Shown piece by piece: positions 1 to 8,563 of a stretch of DNA of 45,561 bases. Origin of the DNA: Hydrogenophaga sp. (GTDB taxonomy: Bacteria; Pseudomonadota; Gammaproteobacteria; Burkholderiales; Burkholderiaceae_C); NCBI RefSeq assembly GCF_018780385.1, contig NZ_JADMJO010000083.1:1-45561 (forward strand). The letters run 5' to 3'. Position 1 is the first letter of the stretch, and every line of letters begins with the position of its first letter. The position numbers and the translations under genes were made by a program. The notes under the pieces were generated by a model that saw only the letters and a program-made list of their open reading frames with translations, was not told the DNA's origin and searched no databases.

Positions 1-199
1 CTCAGCTTCGTACTCGTGGCCGATGGGCTTCGCGGTTTGTGTTAACAGGCCCTAGTCTTTCATCGCTCCAGGTCTGCTCGGGTTCAGCTGCGCCATTTCA
101 CTGCATGCGGGGCAGTTCGTTTGGTGACAGGCTGCGAATACACGTCTTCCTGTACCCGGTCTTTATGGCATAGCCGTCCCCCGGAACTCCGGCAGTCGA
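1..199. other. Degraded sequence at window edge; possible insertion-sequence end
   Basis: No gene can be supported here. A plus-strand frame open from the window edge stops at about position 45, inside GTTAACAGGCC, and the next bases are CTAG. A short frame ending at a GTTAACAGGCC-like tip followed by CTAG recalls the end of an IS5-type element with its target site. Only one end is visible and no transposase domain can be read, so this is a weak inference. Confidence 0.2.
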
Positions 200-466
200 A
201 TGTCAGGTGCTGAACGCCTCCGCCCTTTGGGGCATTTAAATCGAACGACTCCACCCAGTCTTGAGTTGCCCCTCAGGATCTCAGGACCCGCTTGGCAGCG
301 GTTGGTAGTTCAATGCAACGGGGGTGTCAGCCGATCTGTTGTTGTGGCCCAGTGGATGGGCGAAATGCTAGCTATTCCGATGCCGCAGTTGGGGGATCAC
401 GTCCACACGTTGGAGGCTGCGAATCCTCGGGTGTTGAGGCTGCTGGACAAGGCCGCAGCCGAATGA
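200..466 (+). pseudogene. C-terminal fragment of a tyrosine/dual-specificity phosphatase-like protein
   Basis: The frame encodes 88 residues. The second half reads RLVVQCNGGVSRSVVVAQW, which matches the P-loop C-(X)5-R of cysteine phosphatases (Cys, five residues, Arg, then Ser), and it is followed by a helix and an ANPRVLRLL segment as in small bacterial members. Members usually carry about 80-100 further residues before the P-loop with the general-acid region. Here the first ~30 residues do not resemble that part, and the same frame is open upstream only to a stop near position 124. I infer a truncated remnant in degraded DNA. It could be a short functional protein, but there is no convincing ribosome-binding site before the ATG. 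Confidence 0.4.
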
Positions 467-592
467 GCGAGGTTGAGTGGGTGAGGCCTAGTTCGGTGTG
501 GTGACAGACACTGACCCGTGTGGCGGCTGCAGACCTCTTGCCTGGAACCTTGGGCAAAACTCGACAGTCGACCCTGTGGACATTGACGCGCT

Positions 593-1495
593 CTACAACT
601 CCGACAACAACCCCAATGCCAACAATCGCACTCGCGACGCCACTAGCCGGGCCCCTTCCGACAGCGGCCGCTGACGCGTGAGACTCAGTGCAATAGTCCG
701 ACGGATGCTTGGACTCTTGACGCAACAGGCGTCGAGCACTCCAGCCTTGACCTCTTGCGCCACAGCAGTGATTGGCAGTAGCGTGAAGGCGTGACCGCTG
801 GCGGCGACATCCTTCATCGCGGTAGCGGTATCCACCTCCATCACGATGTCGAGTTTCACGTCGTGCCGGCGCGAAAGCACGTCGAGCGTAGTGCGCAGGC
901 CATTGGGCACCGCGGGCAGAACGAGCGGAATGCCGGTTAACGCACGGAAAGGAAACGTCTTCGCAGAGAGTTCTTTGCGACCAGCCTTGCCGATCAGAAA
1001 AGTCTCAACCTTGCCGAGCACGTCTTCTCCGCGCAGCGCCGAAGTGCCGTAACGGTTGACAACGATCATGTCCAAGCGACCCGACGCCAGTTGCTCGTCG
1101 AGCGATCCACTGAAGCCCTCCGTGACGTGCAGCCGTAGCGCCGGAGCTTTCTCTCGCACATCGGCCAGCAGCATCGGAAGTAGTTGACGCGAAAGCGAGG
1201 GCAGGACGCCGACATGCACCGTACCAGTCAACACGCCGGCCGCTTCGCTGGCTGCTGCGTCAAGCTGACGCACCTGATCCAGCAGGCGTCTAACTTCAGG
1301 GTACATCCGACGTCCGAAGTCGGTCAGCGCCATCCCGCGTCCGGTGCGATCGAACAGCCGTCGCCCCCACTCCGTCTCGAGCAGGGCGATCTGCCGGCTG
1401 ATCAACGACTGGGCCGTGTCTGAAGTGATCGCCGCACGTGAAAGCGACTGCATGTCGGCCACCAGCAAGAAGGTGCTGAGCTGTTTGAAGTTCAT
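593..1495 (-). CDS. LysR-family transcriptional regulator
   Basis: This 300-residue protein is a full-length LysR-type regulator. Residues 1-60 form the winged helix-turn-helix, with MNFKQLSTFLLVADMQSLSRA and a recognition-helix region around SLISRQIALLE. Residues from about 90 to the end form the periplasmic-binding-like effector domain (GTVHVGVLPSLSRQLLP onward). It is divergent from the Bug/acyl-CoA synthetase operon starting at 1595, the usual arrangement for a LysR gene that controls its neighbour. I infer that it activates that operon in response to a pathway substrate or CoA ester; the ligand cannot be read from sequence. The C-terminal end abuts degraded DNA but the length is normal. 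Confidence 0.9.
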   Translation of the reverse strand: MNFKQLSTFLLVADMQSLSRAAITSDTAQSLISRQIALLETEWGRRLFDRTGRGMALTDFGRRMYPEVRRLLDQVRQLDAAASEAAGVLTGTVHVGVLPSLSRQLLPMLLADVREKAPALRLHVTEGFSGSLDEQLASGRLDMIVVNRYGTSALRGEDVLGKVETFLIGKAGRKELSAKTFPFRALTGIPLVLPAVPNGLRTTLDVLSRRHDVKLDIVMEVDTATAMKDVAASGHAFTLLPITAVAQEVKAGVLDACCVKSPSIRRTIALSLTRQRPLSEGARLVASRVRLLALGLLSEL

Positions 1496-1594
1496 GCTTT
1501 CACTTTAATGGAAATCTGACATCGATATTTTCGTCTTTACGGAATGATCAGCGGCGCCTAATCTCACTCTGAAACCAACCAAAAGGAGACAACC
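1496..1594. promoter_or_regulatory. Divergent LysR/Bug intergenic control region
   Basis: This 99-base gap separates the divergent LysR and Bug genes. An imperfect dyad (GAAATC at 1511-1516 and GATATTTTC at 1524-1532) has the interrupted-palindrome form expected of a LysR-type operator. A weak sigma70-like pair for the rightward operon (TTTACG, 17 bases, TAATCT) lies just downstream, and a poor match of this kind fits activator-dependent transcription. A good ribosome-binding site, AAAGGAGA at 1582-1589, precedes the Bug start. Confidence 0.4.
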
Positions 1595-2575
1595 TTGAAA
1601 TTCACGTACTCATCTGCCGCTGCATTGACGGTGGCATGCCTTCTGGCCGCTCCCTCGCTCCAAGCGCAGGAATTGGCCTATCCCGTTAAACCCGTGACGC
1701 TTGTCATTCCCTTCCCGGCGGGCGGCCCGACCGACAACATGGCGCGCGTGCTGGCCCAGAAGCTCAGTGACCGGCTCGGCCAGTCGGTGATCGTCGACAA
1801 CCGCGGCGGTGCGGGCGGCGGCATCGCCGCCGAACTGGTGGCTCGAGCACCAGCGGACGGTCACACGCTCTTCTTCGGAACCACGGGCACGATGGCGATC
1901 AATCCGAGCCTCTACAAGAAGCTGCGCTACGACCCGGTGAGAGACTTCGCGCCGGTGAGCCTGATGGCCACCACGATGAATGTTCTGGTCGTGAGCCCGC
2001 AGGTGCCTGCCAAGAACCTGTCAGAGCTGATCGCGCTGGCCAAGGCTAAGCCTGACGAACTGACCTATGGTTCTGCCGGCAACGGCAGCTCGAACCACAT
2101 CTCGGGCGAGTTGTTCCGCAACTCTGCCGCCATCGAGATCAGTCACATTCCCTACAAGGGTTCCGCTCCAGCGCTCGTCGACTTGTTGGGCGGCCGCTTA
2201 TCGATGATGTTCGACACCGTTGCCCAGCAAACCAAAAACATCGCCGCGGGCAAGGTTGTTGCGCTGGCGGTCACCGGGCCCAACCGCTCCCCGTTATTGC
2301 CCACCGTGCCCACCGCCCAGGAAGCGGGCATCAAGGACTTTGACGTGACGATCTGGTTTGGTGTCCTTGCACCTAAAGGCACGCCCGCTCCGGTGATCGA
2401 CCGCTTGCAGCGCGAGATGGCCGCCGTGATGGCCACTGAGGAAATGAAGAAACGCATGGAGGCCGATGGCGCCGAGGCGCGAACCACTACACCCACCGAA
2501 TTTGCTGCACTCATCAAGAGTGACACAGCCAAGTGGGCGCCGGTGGTGAAGAACTCGGGCGCCAGCCTCGACTGA
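1595..2575 (+). CDS. Bug-family (TctC-like) periplasmic substrate-binding protein
   Basis: This 326-residue secreted protein begins with a TTG codon placed by the AAAGGAGA site six bases upstream. Residues 1-24 are a cleavable signal peptide (lysine, hydrophobic core, LQAQE cleavage region). The mature part has the family hallmarks: YPVKPVTLVIPFPAGGPTD near the N-terminus, the VDNRGGAGG loop, and LDALAKAKPD- and GGRLSMMFDT-like segments. Bug proteins bind carboxylates, often aromatic, in the periplasm and hand them to a tripartite TctAB permease or act as sensors. No TctA or TctB is present, so this is an orphan receptor, as is common in Burkholderiales. It is the first gene of the catabolic operon and probably binds the operon's substrate or a precursor. 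Confidence 0.9.
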   Translation: MKFTYSSAAALTVACLLAAPSLQAQELAYPVKPVTLVIPFPAGGPTDNMARVLAQKLSDRLGQSVIVDNRGGAGGGIAAELVARAPADGHTLFFGTTGTMAINPSLYKKLRYDPVRDFAPVSLMATTMNVLVVSPQVPAKNLSELIALAKAKPDELTYGSAGNGSSNHISGELFRNSAAIEISHIPYKGSAPALVDLLGGRLSMMFDTVAQQTKNIAAGKVVALAVTGPNRSPLLPTVPTAQEAGIKDFDVTIWFGVLAPKGTPAPVIDRLQREMAAVMATEEMKKRMEADGAEARTTTPTEFAALIKSDTAKWAPVVKNSGASLD

Positions 2576-2589
2576 ACCAAGTAACTGCT

Positions 2590-4716
2590 ATGCCCTCTTT
2601 GCTCGATCCTCGCCTGCAGCAGGCCTTTTCGCCCCGGCGCATCGCCGTTGTCGGCGCCACCGAAGACCGCAACAAAGTAGGCGGTCGGCCACTTCATTAC
2701 CTTCAGCGCTTTGGCTTCCTGGGTGACGTGTACCCGATCAACCCCAAGCGTTCCATCGTACAGGGCCTGGCAGCCTTCCCATCGATTGCGGCACTGCCTG
2801 AAACGCCCGATGTGGCGATCGTCGCAGTCGGCCAGGAGTCCGTTGCCGGCGTCATCGACCAGTGCGCAGCGCGCGGGATCGGGGCGGCCATCGTTATGAG
2901 TTCAGGCTTTGGCGAAACGGGCAGCGAAGGCATCGCCAGGCAACAGACGCTGATCGCGCAAGTGCGGCGCCAAGGCATTCGTCTTATAGGGCCGAATGCG
3001 CAAGGCGTGGCCAATTTCCGTACCGGCGCGGTGATGAACTTCAGCACGATGTTCATGGAGGTCGCGCCGAAGGACGGTCCTGTTGCCATCATTAGCCAGA
3101 GCGGCGCCGCCAGCGTCATGCCCTACGCGATGCTGCGCGAGCGCGGCGTGGGCGTGCGCTACCTAGTGGCTTCCGGCAACGACGCCGACGCTTCTGTCTG
3201 CGAATTGGCACTTGCAGCAGCGGCCGACCCGGAGATCCGCGTCGTGCTGCTATACATCGAGTCACTGGGCGACCCGGGCATGCTGGTCGAGGTGGCGCGT
3301 TTGGCTGCAGCGCGCGGCGCCGCGGTGGTGGCGCTCAAGTCGGGGCGTAGCGTTAATGGTGCGAAAGCCGCCGCATCGCACACGGGCGCCATAGTGAACG
3401 ACGACGTGGTGGTCGATGCCTTCTTCGAGCGCCATGGCATCTGGCGCGCACGCGACGTCCACGGCTTGGTCAATGCCGTCGAGCTTTACCTCGCAGCGAC
3501 ACCACGGCCCTCTAGGCACCTGGTCGTGATGAGCCACAGCGGAGCCGTCGGTGTGCTGTGCGCAGATGCGGCCGAGTCGCTCGGTTTGCCGCTGGCGGAA
3601 CTGGGCCAACCGGCCGTAGAAGCTCTAGCCCGAATCATGCCGAGCTTCGCCACGGCACAGAACCCGGTCGACCTCACCGCCTCGCTCATGACAAACGGAG
3701 GCATGTACGCCGACACCTTGGACGCACTGGCAGTCGATCCGCAGGCCGACATGTTTCTCATCGGCGTGCCAGTGGCTGGCGAGGGCTACGACGTGCAAGG
3801 CATGGCGCACGACACGGCGCATTTCGCCGCCACGCGTGGCAAGCCGACAGCAGTGTCGGCACCGCAGGCCTCGGTTCGGCAGGCCTTCCGTGACGCCGGT
3901 GTGCCCGTATTTGGCCACGAGACAGATGCGATCGAAGCCCTGCATCAATGGAGCCGGCACGGATCACTATTGCGACAGGCGGCCGCGCGCACGGCAGCAG
4001 AATCAGCGGGACCGCGCGTGCCGCCGTTGCCGGCAGGCACTGCTCCGTTGCTGAGCGAGGTGGATAGCTTGGCGTTGCTGGCCTGTGCCGGAATTCCGAC
4101 CACGCCTCATCGCCTGTGCCGGAGTGTCGATGACGCCACAGCTGCCTGGCAAGCACTCGGCCCGGAAGTGGTCGTGAAGGCTTGCTCTGCACAGATTCCG
4201 CACAAGTCGGAACACGGCTTGGTGATACTCGACGTGCACAGCGCTGCGCAGGTCGCCGACGCTTGGACCACCTGCACCGAGCGCGCGTCTGCAATGGGCA
4301 TACCGCTCGATGGCGTGATAGTCGCCCAGCGCGTACGCGGCCGCCGCGAGTTCGCGCTCGGCGTGCGGCAGGACTCGCTCTTCGGCACCGTCGTGATGGT
4401 GAGCGACGGAGGTAAATACGTCGAGGCACTGCGCGATTTCGCCGTGTTGCTCTACCCCTTCTCCGAAGCCGATGTGATCGCCAAGCTGCGCGCCCTGCGC
4501 ATCGCACCGATCCTTGCTGGCGTGCGCGGCGAGCCTCCAGTCGATCTCGACGTGGTGGCGAGGACGGCGGTAGCACTCGGCGCGCTGGCAGCCGCGCATC
4601 GTCATGCGATTGCGTCGATCGACCTCAATCCTCTAATCGTCGGCGACGCTGGCCAGGGCGGCTGGGCGGTCGACGCGGTGATCGAACGCAGGGGAGGAAC
4701 TCATGAATCCAAGTGA
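2590..4716 (+). CDS. Acyl-CoA synthetase, NDP-forming (acetate-CoA ligase/FerA-like)
   Basis: This protein of 708 residues is a fused alpha-beta NDP-forming acyl-CoA synthetase, which activates a carboxylate to a CoA thioester via acyl phosphate and a phosphohistidine. Residues 1-140 are the CoA-binding Rossmann domain (IAVVGATED). Residues 165-470 are the succinyl-CoA-ligase-like domains, with the phosphorylated-histidine signature SHTGA at His264. Residues from about 490 are the ATP-grasp part with HKSEHG at 538-543. I chose ATG 2590, 14 bases after the Bug stop, because homology starts there; a longer in-frame extension overlaps the Bug gene. The same fold is used by the ferulate-activating FerA of Sphingobium, so a hydroxycinnamate-type substrate is possible. 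The stop region overlaps the next gene by 14 bases. Confidence 0.88.
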   Translation: MPSLLDPRLQQAFSPRRIAVVGATEDRNKVGGRPLHYLQRFGFLGDVYPINPKRSIVQGLAAFPSIAALPETPDVAIVAVGQESVAGVIDQCAARGIGAAIVMSSGFGETGSEGIARQQTLIAQVRRQGIRLIGPNAQGVANFRTGAVMNFSTMFMEVAPKDGPVAIISQSGAASVMPYAMLRERGVGVRYLVASGNDADASVCELALAAAADPEIRVVLLYIESLGDPGMLVEVARLAAARGAAVVALKSGRSVNGAKAAASHTGAIVNDDVVVDAFFERHGIWRARDVHGLVNAVELYLAATPRPSRHLVVMSHSGAVGVLCADAAESLGLPLAELGQPAVEALARIMPSFATAQNPVDLTASLMTNGGMYADTLDALAVDPQADMFLIGVPVAGEGYDVQGMAHDTAHFAATRGKPTAVSAPQASVRQAFRDAGVPVFGHETDAIEALHQWSRHGSLLRQAAARTAAESAGPRVPPLPAGTAPLLSEVDSLALLACAGIPTTPHRLCRSVDDATAAWQALGPEVVVKACSAQIPHKSEHGLVILDVHSAAQVADAWTTCTERASAMGIPLDGVIVAQRVRGRREFALGVRQDSLFGTVVMVSDGGKYVEALRDFAVLLYPFSEADVIAKLRALRIAPILAGVRGEPPVDLDVVARTAVALGALAAAHRHAIASIDLNPLIVGDAGQGGWAVDAVIERRGGTHESK

Positions 4717-5497
4717 AGCGGTCCAGGTCGAAATGCAGGACGCAGTGGCCGTTCTGCGGCTCAATCGTCCGAACGTGATGAACGCGGTCGACCATGCGCT
4801 GCGCACTGCCCTCAGGGATCGTCTGTATGCGCTTGATGCCGACGCAGCAGTACAGGCCATCGTGCTCACAGGGAGTGGCGAGCGCGCCTTCTGCGGCGGC
4901 CAGGATCTAGAAGAAGCGGCCGCCATCGATGTCGGCACGCTCGCCGACTGGCTCAACCAGCAGCATGCGATGTACCAGGCGGTGCGTGATGTGAACAAGC
5001 CGATCGTTGCCGCGCTCAATGGCACCGCTGTCGGGGCCGGATTCCAGATGGCGCTGATGTGCGACCTGCGCGTGGCGCACCCCACGTTGCGGATGGGCCA
5101 ACCTGAGGTCAAGGCTGGGCTCGCGAGTGTTGTCGGTTCGTACCTCATGTCGCTGCAGATCGGCCATTCACTCAACCAGCAACTTTCGCTTACCGGCGAG
5201 CTGATCACCGGCGAGCGTGCGTACCAGTTGGGTCTCGTCAACGACCTTGTCTCGCCTGACCAGGTCCTGCCGCGCGCGCTCGAACGGGCGCGCGCTCTAG
5301 CCGCACTTCCAGGCGCCGCCTTACGGAGCACCAAGCAGCGCTTTCGCGGACTCACACAGGCCGGCTTCGAGGACGCGTGCAGCGCCGGTATCCGCTACCA
5401 GTTGGAGTGCTACTCGACTGGCCAGCCGCAGCGCGTGATGCGCGAGTTCCTGGCTCGGCGCGATACACACAAGATTCCTAATTCAACCAAGGACTGA
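4703..5497 (+). CDS. Enoyl-CoA hydratase/isomerase (crotonase) family protein 1
   Basis: This 264-residue crotonase has LNRPNVMNAV, the CoA-binding GERAFCGGQDL, the oxyanion-hole segment NGTAVGAGFQMALMCD and the C-terminal REFLARR. In rat mitochondrial hydratase two glutamates act on the substrate (Glu144, Glu164). By eye, the first is kept here (GQPEVKAGL) but the second position is Gln (LNQQLSLTG). Loss of one acid is typical of family members doing isomerisation, retro-aldol lysis or decarboxylation rather than simple hydration. It is preceded by GGGAGGAACTC-type sequence and overlaps the synthetase end, so the two are translationally coupled. With the aldehyde dehydrogenase next door, a hydratase/lyase releasing an aldehyde is a fair guess. 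Confidence 0.88.
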   Translation: MNPSEAVQVEMQDAVAVLRLNRPNVMNAVDHALRTALRDRLYALDADAAVQAIVLTGSGERAFCGGQDLEEAAAIDVGTLADWLNQQHAMYQAVRDVNKPIVAALNGTAVGAGFQMALMCDLRVAHPTLRMGQPEVKAGLASVVGSYLMSLQIGHSLNQQLSLTGELITGERAYQLGLVNDLVSPDQVLPRALERARALAALPGAALRSTKQRFRGLTQAGFEDACSAGIRYQLECYSTGQPQRVMREFLARRDTHKIPNSTKD

Positions 5498-5504
5498 GCA
5501 TCAG

Positions 5505-6944
5505 ATGGCGAAACATACCCAGCTTTTCATCGAAGGCGCGATGGTCACCGCTCGCGGCGAACACGACCTGCCCGTCGTCGACAGCTTCACAGAGGAAATC
5601 ATTGGCAGCTACCGCACCGCGTCGGCGCTCGACGTGGAGGCCGCCGTGGCGGCCGCTCGACGCGCCTTCGACGGCTGGGCGGCAACGCCTGTCGCCGAGC
5701 GCGTAGCGGCCGTTCGCCGTGTCGCCGCTAGGCTGCGCGACCAGGCCGATGCCCTGACCACCGCTATCTCTCGCGAAGTTGGCATGCCCCGGAAGCTGGC
5801 CGCTCGCATCCAGGTCGGTGCACCGATCGCTGCTTGGGACATGTATGCGGACCTGGCCGAGCAATTCGAATGGGAATCGCGTGTCGGCCATTCGCTGGTG
5901 CAGCAGGTGCCCACGGGTGTGATCGCCTGCATCACGCCGTGGAACTACCCTCTACACCAGATCACAGGCAAGGTTGCTCCAGCGCTTCTCGCGGGCTGTA
6001 CCGTGGTGTTGAAGCCCTCCGAGCTGGCGCCTACGTGTGCTTTCTTGCTGGCCGAAGCCGTGCACCAGGCGGGGCTGCCAGCAGGCGTGTTCAACCTGAT
6101 TCATGGCTATGGTCCCGAAGTTGGCGAAGCGCTGGTGCGGCACCGCGATGTGGACATGGTCTCCTTTACCGGGTCGACCCGCGCGGGCCGTCGCATCGCG
6201 GCATTCGCGGCCGGCGACATCAAGCGAGTTGCGCTCGAGCTCGGTGGGAAATCTGCCGCGCTGGTATTGCCTGGTGCGGACCTCACCGCAGCGGTCAAGG
6301 CCACGTTGGCCAGCTGCATGTTGAACTCCGGTCAGACCTGTTCTGCAATGACGCGCCTCTTGTTGCCACGCAGCATGCTGGAGGCCGCCGAAAGCATCGC
6401 CTGTGACCTGCTGAAGGGCTACCGGATGGGGGATCCAGCCGACGCTACAACGCGGCTTGGTCCCCTGATCTCGAAGGCGCAGCAGCTGAAGGTGCAGGGC
6501 CTGATCGACGATGCCCTAGAAGCCGGCGCGCGGCGAGTGGGAGAGACGGCTACGATGCCTTCGCATGGCTTCTTCGTGCCTTCGACCGTGCTCACTGGCG
6601 TAACGTCGGACATGGTTGTGGCGCAGGAAGAGATCTTCGGCCCCGTGTTGGTTTTGATGGGGTACGACGAGGTCGAGGACGGCATCGCACTGGCCAATGG
6701 CACCGACTACGGCTTGGCTGGCGCCGTGTGGGGGCGTGCCGTGCCGGAGACGCTATCCGTCGCACGTCGCTTGCGGGCCGGCCAAGTAGATATCAACGGC
6801 GCACCCTTCAATCCGATTGCGCCATTCGGCGGATTCAAACAATCAGGCATTGGCCGGGAGAACGGCCGCTTTGGCATCGAGGAGTTTCTTGAGCCAGTGT
6901 CCATCCAGTTGCCCAACGCCTTCCCCGAAACCACACTTGCCTGA
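5505..6944 (+). CDS. NAD(P)-dependent aldehyde dehydrogenase
   Basis: This 479-residue enzyme oxidises an aldehyde to an acid. All main family elements are visible: TPWNYP with catalytic Asn147, cofactor Lys170 in VLKPSE, the nucleotide-binding FTGST at 221-225, the general base Glu245 in ELGGKS and the nucleophile Cys279 in NSGQTCS. The FGGFKQSGIGRE motif sits near the C-terminus. Length is normal for the class 1/2 superfamily. It starts seven bases after the first crotonase and ends ten bases before the second, so it is within the operon. The context suggests it removes an aldehyde released from an acyl-CoA by a crotonase-type lyase, as vanillin dehydrogenase does in ferulate breakdown; the true substrate is unknown. 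Confidence 0.92.
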   Translation: MAKHTQLFIEGAMVTARGEHDLPVVDSFTEEIIGSYRTASALDVEAAVAAARRAFDGWAATPVAERVAAVRRVAARLRDQADALTTAISREVGMPRKLAARIQVGAPIAAWDMYADLAEQFEWESRVGHSLVQQVPTGVIACITPWNYPLHQITGKVAPALLAGCTVVLKPSELAPTCAFLLAEAVHQAGLPAGVFNLIHGYGPEVGEALVRHRDVDMVSFTGSTRAGRRIAAFAAGDIKRVALELGGKSAALVLPGADLTAAVKATLASCMLNSGQTCSAMTRLLLPRSMLEAAESIACDLLKGYRMGDPADATTRLGPLISKAQQLKVQGLIDDALEAGARRVGETATMPSHGFFVPSTVLTGVTSDMVVAQEEIFGPVLVLMGYDEVEDGIALANGTDYGLAGAVWGRAVPETLSVARRLRAGQVDINGAPFNPIAPFGGFKQSGIGRENGRFGIEEFLEPVSIQLPNAFPETTLA

Positions 6945-6954
6945 GAGAAAAGCC

Positions 6955-7767
6955 ATGGCCTACGAACAACTTCTCTACACTGTCGACGGCTCGGTCGCGA
7001 CGATCACACTCAATCGGCCAGAGCGGATGAACGCGCTCACAAAGGTCCTTGAAGCCGAACTGCGTGCAGCCATCGACCAAGCCACTCGAGAAGTGACCGT
7101 ACGCGCGATCGTATTGACGGGGGCCGGCCGCGCTTTCTGCGCTGGCATGGACATGGAAGAGCTTGAGGTCCTCCCTCCGGAGGACATTCAGGCAGAGCAA
7201 TGGATGCGCCCTTACGACATGAACCGGCGCGCGGACTATCAGACGCGCTACTCGTACTTCCCGGCAGCGCCGAAGCCCATCATCAGCGCAATCAATGGCG
7301 CGACGGCCGGTCTTGGCCTGGTCATGGCGCTCTACAGCGACTTCCGCATCGCGTCGGAGAAAGCCGTCTTCGCCACAGCCTTTGCCAAGCGTGGGCTCAT
7401 CGCCGAGCATGGCATAGCCTGGATGCTGCCGCGTATCGTCGGCCATGCGCATGCAACCGACCTGTTGCTCACATCTCGCAAGATCAACGCGAACGAGGCG
7501 CTCACCATGGGCCTCATCAATCGCATCGTCCCCGCCGACGATCTGCTCTCTCAGGCACAAGCATTGGCCAACACTCTGTCGACTGACGTCTCACCGCGCT
7601 CAGTTCGTGTGATGAAGCGCCAGCTATGGGAAGCGCCCTATCAATCCCTTGGTGAATCCGTGGCACTGGCCAATGCGGAGATGGTCGAGAGCATCCGCAG
7701 CGAGGACTTCACCGAAGGCGTTAGGCACTTCGTCGAGCGTCGGCCGGCACAGTTTTCAGGCCGTTGA
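6955..7767 (+). CDS. Enoyl-CoA hydratase/isomerase (crotonase) family protein 2
   Basis: This 270-residue crotonase starts at ATG 6955 after a GAGAAAAG site. It has LNRPERMNAL, GRAFCAGMDM, the oxyanion segment INGATAGLGLVMALYSD and the terminal EGVRHFVERR. Aligned by eye with rat hydratase, the first catalytic glutamate position is hydrophobic (TAFAKRGL) and the second is Asp (HATDLLLTS), while an extra acid appears in GLIAEHG. This pattern differs from the operon's other crotonase, so the two probably catalyse different steps rather than duplicate one. It is the last gene of the operon. It could be an isomerase, hydratase or thioester-cleaving member; residues alone do not decide. Confidence 0.88.
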   Translation: MAYEQLLYTVDGSVATITLNRPERMNALTKVLEAELRAAIDQATREVTVRAIVLTGAGRAFCAGMDMEELEVLPPEDIQAEQWMRPYDMNRRADYQTRYSYFPAAPKPIISAINGATAGLGLVMALYSDFRIASEKAVFATAFAKRGLIAEHGIAWMLPRIVGHAHATDLLLTSRKINANEALTMGLINRIVPADDLLSQAQALANTLSTDVSPRSVRVMKRQLWEAPYQSLGESVALANAEMVESIRSEDFTEGVRHFVERRPAQFSGR

Positions 7768-7768
7768 A

Positions 7769-7804
7769 AGGGCCCTTCTACATCCCTGTCCGGGGCCTTC
7801 TTCG
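7769..7804 (+). terminator. Weak hairpin after the catabolic operon
   Basis: AAGGGCCC and GGGGCCTT pair over seven of eight positions around a 16-base loop just after the second crotonase, followed by a pyrimidine-rich CTTCGCCTCTCT. The U-run is poor. It is placed as an operon end should be, but it is a weak candidate. Confidence 0.35.
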
Positions 7805-8563
7805 CCTCTCTGGGGGATTTCAGCTGTCGACTCAGCGCACTGTATCAAGCGATTCGGAGACGTCACGATCCTTCTTTAGTGAGGATGCCCACCTGCTGCA
7901 GGAGCGACGCGGCTTGCCTGCGCCCTAGCAGCCTCGCCTGCTGTTGGTCGACGCTACGACGGCCGTAGGCTTTGGCGGCACCGTAGGTGTCCTCACCTGG
8001 CTCGCGCCTATGCTGTAGCAGTTCTCCGACTGCAGGCCAGCGCCCCGGCTGTGTGATGCTGGGACGAGGACCGCGCCCGAGCTGATGAATGCGCAGAGGA
8101 TCGTCGAACTCATCAGCGGTATCACCGTGCTACTGAAGCGTTACCGACTGTGCATTGTCACTAGTGCTCTGACGACTCCGGCCCTTGACATTTGCGCGTT
8201 TAACCTCGTTAGCGGTGCCTGGGCAGTCGAAGCCGGCAGCATTCGGTCCAGAGTCGCTATCAAAGAACGCACCGCCGCGCAAGTCACACTGACCTAACCG
8301 TCCGTATGGCTAGGGAACCTCGTGCCCGTCCGCCTTTGCGCGCTCCGGTACGCCAGATCAACACCAAGGGCGCACAGTGCAGTTCTGACCAAAGGCCCGT
8401 CAAGCCGGAGAAAAACTGGCTGGGGACGGAGCAGCTCGATGCTGACGATGACTGCTCGCGGACCTTTGATTCGATCCGGGGCATGACTGGCGGTGCCAGC
8501 TCCAATCGGTCCGAGGCGCACCCATTCCTGATATAACGTTTCGACTTCGAAAGGGACTGGAGT
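7805..8563. other. Gene-poor accessory stretch
   Basis: About 760 bases without a supportable gene. Short frames exist on both strands (for example plus 8085-8297 and minus 8294-8773), but none shows a recognisable domain or a good ribosome-binding site, and the minus-strand one largely lies opposite the Cas2-like gene. The stretch reads as decayed or non-coding DNA. TATAAC at about 8532 may belong to a promoter of the following gene. Confidence 0.5.

Noticed and set aside
8085..8297. Plus-strand frame of 70 codons
   Set aside because: No ribosome-binding site and no family resemblance; too little to call a gene.
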